Of a stretch of DNA of 64,000 nucleotides, positions 61,055 to 64,000 are shown one piece after another. The position numbers and the translations under genes are program-made. Within the stretch, counting starts at the first letter, position 1, and each line of letters starts with the position of its first letter. The stretch spans positions 806,001 through 870,000 of the forward strand of contig NZ_JASJOO010000002.1 in NCBI RefSeq assembly GCF_030070105.1. Direction: 5' to 3'. The notes beneath the pieces were generated by a model, which worked only from the letters and a program-made list of their open reading frames with translations, made no database searches and was not told the origin of the DNA. Source of the stretch: Bermanella sp. WJH001 (lineage in GTDB: Bacteria > Pseudomonadota > Gammaproteobacteria > Pseudomonadales > Oceanobacteraceae).

Positions 61055-61402
61055 ATGAAGATTTACGGCATCAAAAACTGTGACACCATGAAAAAAGCCC
61101 TTAAGTGGCTAGACGCCCAAGCAGCGGCTTATGAGTTTCACGATTACAAAAAAGCGGGGTTAAGCTCAGAATTAGCAGACACCTTCCTGGCTAATATCGA
61201 AATTGAGCAACTCATTAATAAACGCGGTACCACCTACCGTGCTCTTGATGAGGACACTAAGGCAAAGATCAGCGCGCTAGATAAAAGTGTGGCTAAACAA
61301 GTCATGCTGGATAACCCATCCATTATTAAGCGTCCGGTACTTGAACATAACGGCCAATATTTGCTGGGTTTTAAAGCTGAGCAATACCAAGAGTTTGTAT
61401 AA
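61055..61402 (+). CDS. ArsC/Spx-family reductase (YffB-like)
   Basis: This 115-aa thioredoxin-fold protein has KIYGIKNCDTMKKALKWLD with a single redox Cys at position 9, and RGTTYRAL and IIKRPVLEHNGQYLLGF as in YffB-like proteins. It is probably glutathione-linked rather than a true arsenate reductase because the neighbouring residues differ and no ars genes are near. It is 41 bp from dapD, the usual Pseudomonas-type order. Confidence 0.9.
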   Translation: MKIYGIKNCDTMKKALKWLDAQAAAYEFHDYKKAGLSSELADTFLANIEIEQLINKRGTTYRALDEDTKAKISALDKSVAKQVMLDNPSIIKRPVLEHNGQYLLGFKAEQYQEFV

Positions 61403-61443
61403 ATTTTAATCACACATAAGTAACTGACCATAGGAATATTAAA

Positions 61444-62457
61444 ATGGCATTAGCATTTGCATTAGGTGTAGGCACCCAGAACGCTAAAAATGAATGGCTA
61501 GAAGTGTTCTACCAAAAGCCGGTTTACCAACCAGAAGCTCAGCTAATTGATGCAGCAAAAGCCGCAGGTTACACCTCTGGCAACCAAGCTATCGAACTAG
61601 ACAGCGCTAAATTAGCCACTTTGGCAGAAAGTCTACCGGCTGATCAGGCGTCACTTGCTAAAACACTTAGCACCAGTAAGCGCCCAACTGTACTTGTGGT
61701 TTTAGAATCAGATGAGCAAGCAAGCAGCACACCTGAGGTGTATTTAAAGCTTCAGCTCATTTCTCATCGTTTGGTTAAGCCACATGGTATTAACCTAGCG
61801 GGTATCTTTGGCTTGCTGCCAAACGTTGCTTGGACAAACAAAGGTGCCATTGACCTTGCTGAACTTGCCGATGCACAACTAGAAGCCCGCCTTAACGGCG
61901 AGCTACTTGAAGTCATCAGTGTTGATAAATTCCCTAAAATGACCGATTACGTAGTACCAAGCGGTGTGCGTATTGCGGATACATCTCGTGTACGTTTAGG
62001 CGCTTACGTGGGTGAAGGCACCACCATCATGCACGAAGGTTTCATTAACTTTAATGCCGGTACTGCCGGCACGTCTATGATTGAAGGTCGTATTTCTGCG
62101 GGTGTATTTGTCGGCGAAGGCTCTGACCTTGGCGGTGGCTGTTCAACCATGGGTACCCTATCAGGCGGTGGTAACATCATTATTTCTGTGGGTGAAAACT
62201 CATTGATTGGTGCTAACGCTGGTATTGGTATTCCTTTAGGCGATCGCTGTACGGTTGAATCAGGTTTATACATCACGGCCGGCACAAAGGTGCAGGTACT
62301 TGATGATCAAAAACAAGTGGTTGAAGTGGTTAAAGCACGCGAGCTAGCTGGTAAGCCTGACTTATTATTCCGCCGTGATTCTATCGGTGGTGCGGTGCAA
62401 TGTGTCACCAATAAAACGGCTATCGAGTTAAATCACGAGTTACACGCCAACAACTAA
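61444..62457 (+). CDS. dapD: 2,3,4,5-tetrahydropyridine-2,6-dicarboxylate N-succinyltransferase
   Basis: This acyltransferase uses succinyl-CoA in the lysine/DAP pathway, one step before DapC. The 337-aa protein is the longer Pseudomonas-type DapD. It has a mixed N-terminal domain, then a left-handed beta-helix of hexapeptide repeats (GVRIADTSRVRLGAYVGEG, GRISAGVFVGEGSDLGGG) and a C-terminal segment. AGGAAT precedes ATG. A terminator follows at 62481-62519. Confidence 0.94.
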   Translation: MALAFALGVGTQNAKNEWLEVFYQKPVYQPEAQLIDAAKAAGYTSGNQAIELDSAKLATLAESLPADQASLAKTLSTSKRPTVLVVLESDEQASSTPEVYLKLQLISHRLVKPHGINLAGIFGLLPNVAWTNKGAIDLAELADAQLEARLNGELLEVISVDKFPKMTDYVVPSGVRIADTSRVRLGAYVGEGTTIMHEGFINFNAGTAGTSMIEGRISAGVFVGEGSDLGGGCSTMGTLSGGGNIIISVGENSLIGANAGIGIPLGDRCTVESGLYITAGTKVQVLDDQKQVVEVVKARELAGKPDLLFRRDSIGGAVQCVTNKTAIELNHELHANN

Positions 62458-62480
62458 TTTTAAGTTAGAAGCGTCTTTTC

Positions 62481-62519
62481 AAAAAGGTCATGAATTACTC
62501 ATGGCCTTTTTTTGTTTTT
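62481..62519 (+). terminator. Terminator after dapD
   Basis: AAAGGTCATGA (62483-62493) pairs with TCATGGCCTTT (62499-62509), one G-U pair, followed by a T-rich run (TTTTTTGTTTTT). It begins about 24 bp past the dapD stop. Confidence 0.9.
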
Positions 62520-62851
62520 CTTTGCATAAAACGTTGAAGAAACATGTGCTGTTAGGACATTTACGCCAATCGCTCCAATCAAGATTAAAAATTCTAACCA
62601 ACTTAAAATTTATAGCGAAAAGTTCCTAAAAACCATATTGCGAACCAATTCGCACTTTTATCGCACCAATTTGATTAAACAACACGCACATCAAAAAATA
62701 CCTGTGCACTAAAACGCGCCAAAAAGCCGAAGGATTTATCGGTTTTTACAGACCATACCCTCTTCCAGGAAAGTATTAACCTTCCTAATTTAATGCTCTG
62801 GTATTAAAATTAGAAAACGCTAATTATTCTAACAATAAAGGATTGAGACCA
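62520..62851. other. Leader of the PilS-like kinase with two inverted repeats
   Basis: No gene is seen. A hairpin with flanking A/T runs lies at 62721-62747 (AAAAAGCCGA ... TCGGTTTTT) and could be a bidirectional terminator. A longer imperfect stem at 62785-62813 (CTAATTTAATGC-TCTG-GTATTAAAATTAG) lies about 40 bp before the start codon and may be a leader structure or operator. No promoter box is clear. Confidence 0.45.
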
Positions 62852-64000
62852 ATGGAACAGGACATTCTAGATAAACCATTTCTGCCCTTAGATCGGCTTC
62901 GAATCCTTAAGTATTTCAGTGTCTACAGTGCCGTCATTACCGGTGTATTGATGGGCTTATTCTTTTCTGACATCGATTTAGATTTTTTAGGTGTCCTCAA
63001 CCCTAAGTTATACCCAATGGTATTATCCTTTCATGCTGTGATGACCATTGTATTTATGGTGCTGGCTTTTAGCGTAGGCCAAGCCCATTACGATCATTTA
63101 ATCGCCTTCTTTTTGATTGATATCACTCTAGTGGCTGGCTTAATTTATTCCAGTGGCTCTGGCACCACCCTTAGCTATTTAATGATCATTAATATTGCTG
63201 TGGGTAACGCATTAGTCAGCGGGGAAAAAGGGTTTCTGTTAAGTGCTTGGGCGACTATTTGTTTAGGATTTATCGAATATCAATTCCAACAAGGTGGCCA
63301 CGACTACAATTATTTAAATGCAGGCACACTTGGTTTTATCTTTTTTATAAGCGCACTCATTATTCAAGCATTGGTCAAGCGCCTGCACTTGTCTGTGGAT
63401 ATCAACCGTGTTCAGGCTGATAGCTTATTAAGCATGGAGCAACTTACCAAACTTGTACTTAAACGCTTAGATACAGGTGTCGTCGTAATTGATGATCACA
63501 ATAATATAATCTTTCAAAATACAGCAGCTCAACGACTACTGGGTTACCCTGGGCCCATTCGCGCTCTACCCGAAAAACTGCAAGCAAGCTTAAATGAATA
63601 TTTAAAATTCCCTAAATACAAACCCGGCACATTCAAAGCTGGCCCTACCACTGCAAAAGTTCAGCCCATGTTTGCACCGTTAATGCCTGGCACTGACCGT
63701 GGCACTGTGATTTTTATCGAAGATACCAACGTGGTTTATCAACAAGCCCAACGCTTAAAACAAGTGTCTCTTGGTAAGTTAGCCGCGGGGATTGTGCGAG
63801 AAATCAAAGAGCCTATGAATGGCATTTATTTAATCGCCAAAGATACCGCCAAAAGTCTTGTTGCATCTGGAGACCAAGAACGCCACATTAAAATTAAAGA
63901 GCATTCAATGCACATTGAACGCATCATAAATAACGTTCAAAACCTAAGTAATAGTAAAGCCACTGAATATCAAAAGGTCAGCCTTGGTAACTGGATTGTC
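62852..64000 (+). CDS. PilS-like membrane sensor kinase with degenerate H-box (C-terminus cut by window edge)
   Basis: The frame from ATG 62852 (AAGGA upstream) is open to the window end (383 codons). There are about six TM segments in residues 25-180, then a PAS-like domain (LDTGVVVIDDHNNIIFQN) and the start of a HisKA. The layout and QQAQRLKQVSLGKLAAGI resemble PilS. The H-box reads AAGIVREIKEPMNG: the phosphoacceptor position is Arg316 (codon CGA), with the following Glu and Pro kept. The ATPase domain and any downstream PilR-type gene lie outside the window. Confidence 0.82.
   Translation, partial: MEQDILDKPFLPLDRLRILKYFSVYSAVITGVLMGLFFSDIDLDFLGVLNPKLYPMVLSFHAVMTIVFMVLAFSVGQAHYDHLIAFFLIDITLVAGLIYSSGSGTTLSYLMIINIAVGNALVSGEKGFLLSAWATICLGFIEYQFQQGGHDYNYLNAGTLGFIFFISALIIQALVKRLHLSVDINRVQADSLLSMEQLTKLVLKRLDTGVVVIDDHNNIIFQNTAAQRLLGYPGPIRALPEKLQASLNEYLKFPKYKPGTFKAGPTTAKVQPMFAPLMPGTDRGTVIFIEDTNVVYQQAQRLKQVSLGKLAAGIVREIKEPMNGIYLIAKDTAKSLVASGDQERHIKIKEHSMHIERIINNVQNLSNSKATEYQKVSLGNWIV

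Overview
The window looks like chromosomal DNA of a marine gammaproteobacterium related to Oceanospirillales/Pseudomonadales (a Bermanella- or Oleispira-like organism would fit). The evidence is gene content and order: trpS-scpA-scpB-rluB, FadR-type regulator-smc-zipA-ligA, mnmC, and dapC ... arsC-like-dapD, with moderately AT-rich DNA. No phage, transposase, CRISPR array, rRNA or tRNA was recognised. Both window ends cut through genes.

Region 1 (1-11.5 kb, all minus strand) is a surface-polysaccharide locus. A tightly packed run (Wzx flippase, SDR epimerase, MenD-like TPP enzyme, pyruvyltransferase-like protein, GT2 glycosyltransferase, WecB, GT32 glycosyltransferase) is joined by 4-bp start/stop overlaps or zero spacing. 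Upstream lie the nucleotide-sugar genes ugd, galU and galE. The galU-galE gap holds REP-like palindromes. Region 2 (11.9-19.1 kb) is housekeeping: rluB, scpB, scpA, trpS, yciO, a PHP-domain nuclease, a VC0807-type membrane protein and yciI. Region 3 (19.1-32.7 kb) has an SH3-domain envelope protein, a secreted cyclophilin, mnmC, small conserved proteins including YheU, then the ligA/zipA/smc/GntR operon and an hsp20 gene with a heat-shock-like promoter.

Region 4 (32.9-42.6 kb) carries acs, a DUF2804 protein, an RND efflux pair, a compound inverted repeat with a 7-bp tandem repeat, and two unrecognised proteins. Region 5 (42.6-48.1 kb) is an unusual envelope redox cluster: two Tat-signal enzymes (a DSD1-like PLP enzyme and an aldonolactone-oxidase-like flavoprotein), a cytochrome c lipoprotein, and next to them a 7TMR-DISM sensor kinase whose phosphoacceptor His is replaced by Lys. 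A 200-bp segment at 48.25-48.46 kb can fold into nested stems and is a candidate structured RNA.

Region 6 (48.5-64 kb) has tesB, trmA, an nrtABC-type nitrate importer with a sigma54-like promoter and NtrC-like sites, and then dapC, arsC-like and dapD. Two hybrid histidine kinases sit inside the dap region. The window closes with a PilS-like sensor kinase in which the H-box His is Arg. Two of the four histidine kinases in this window therefore lack the usual phosphoacceptor.
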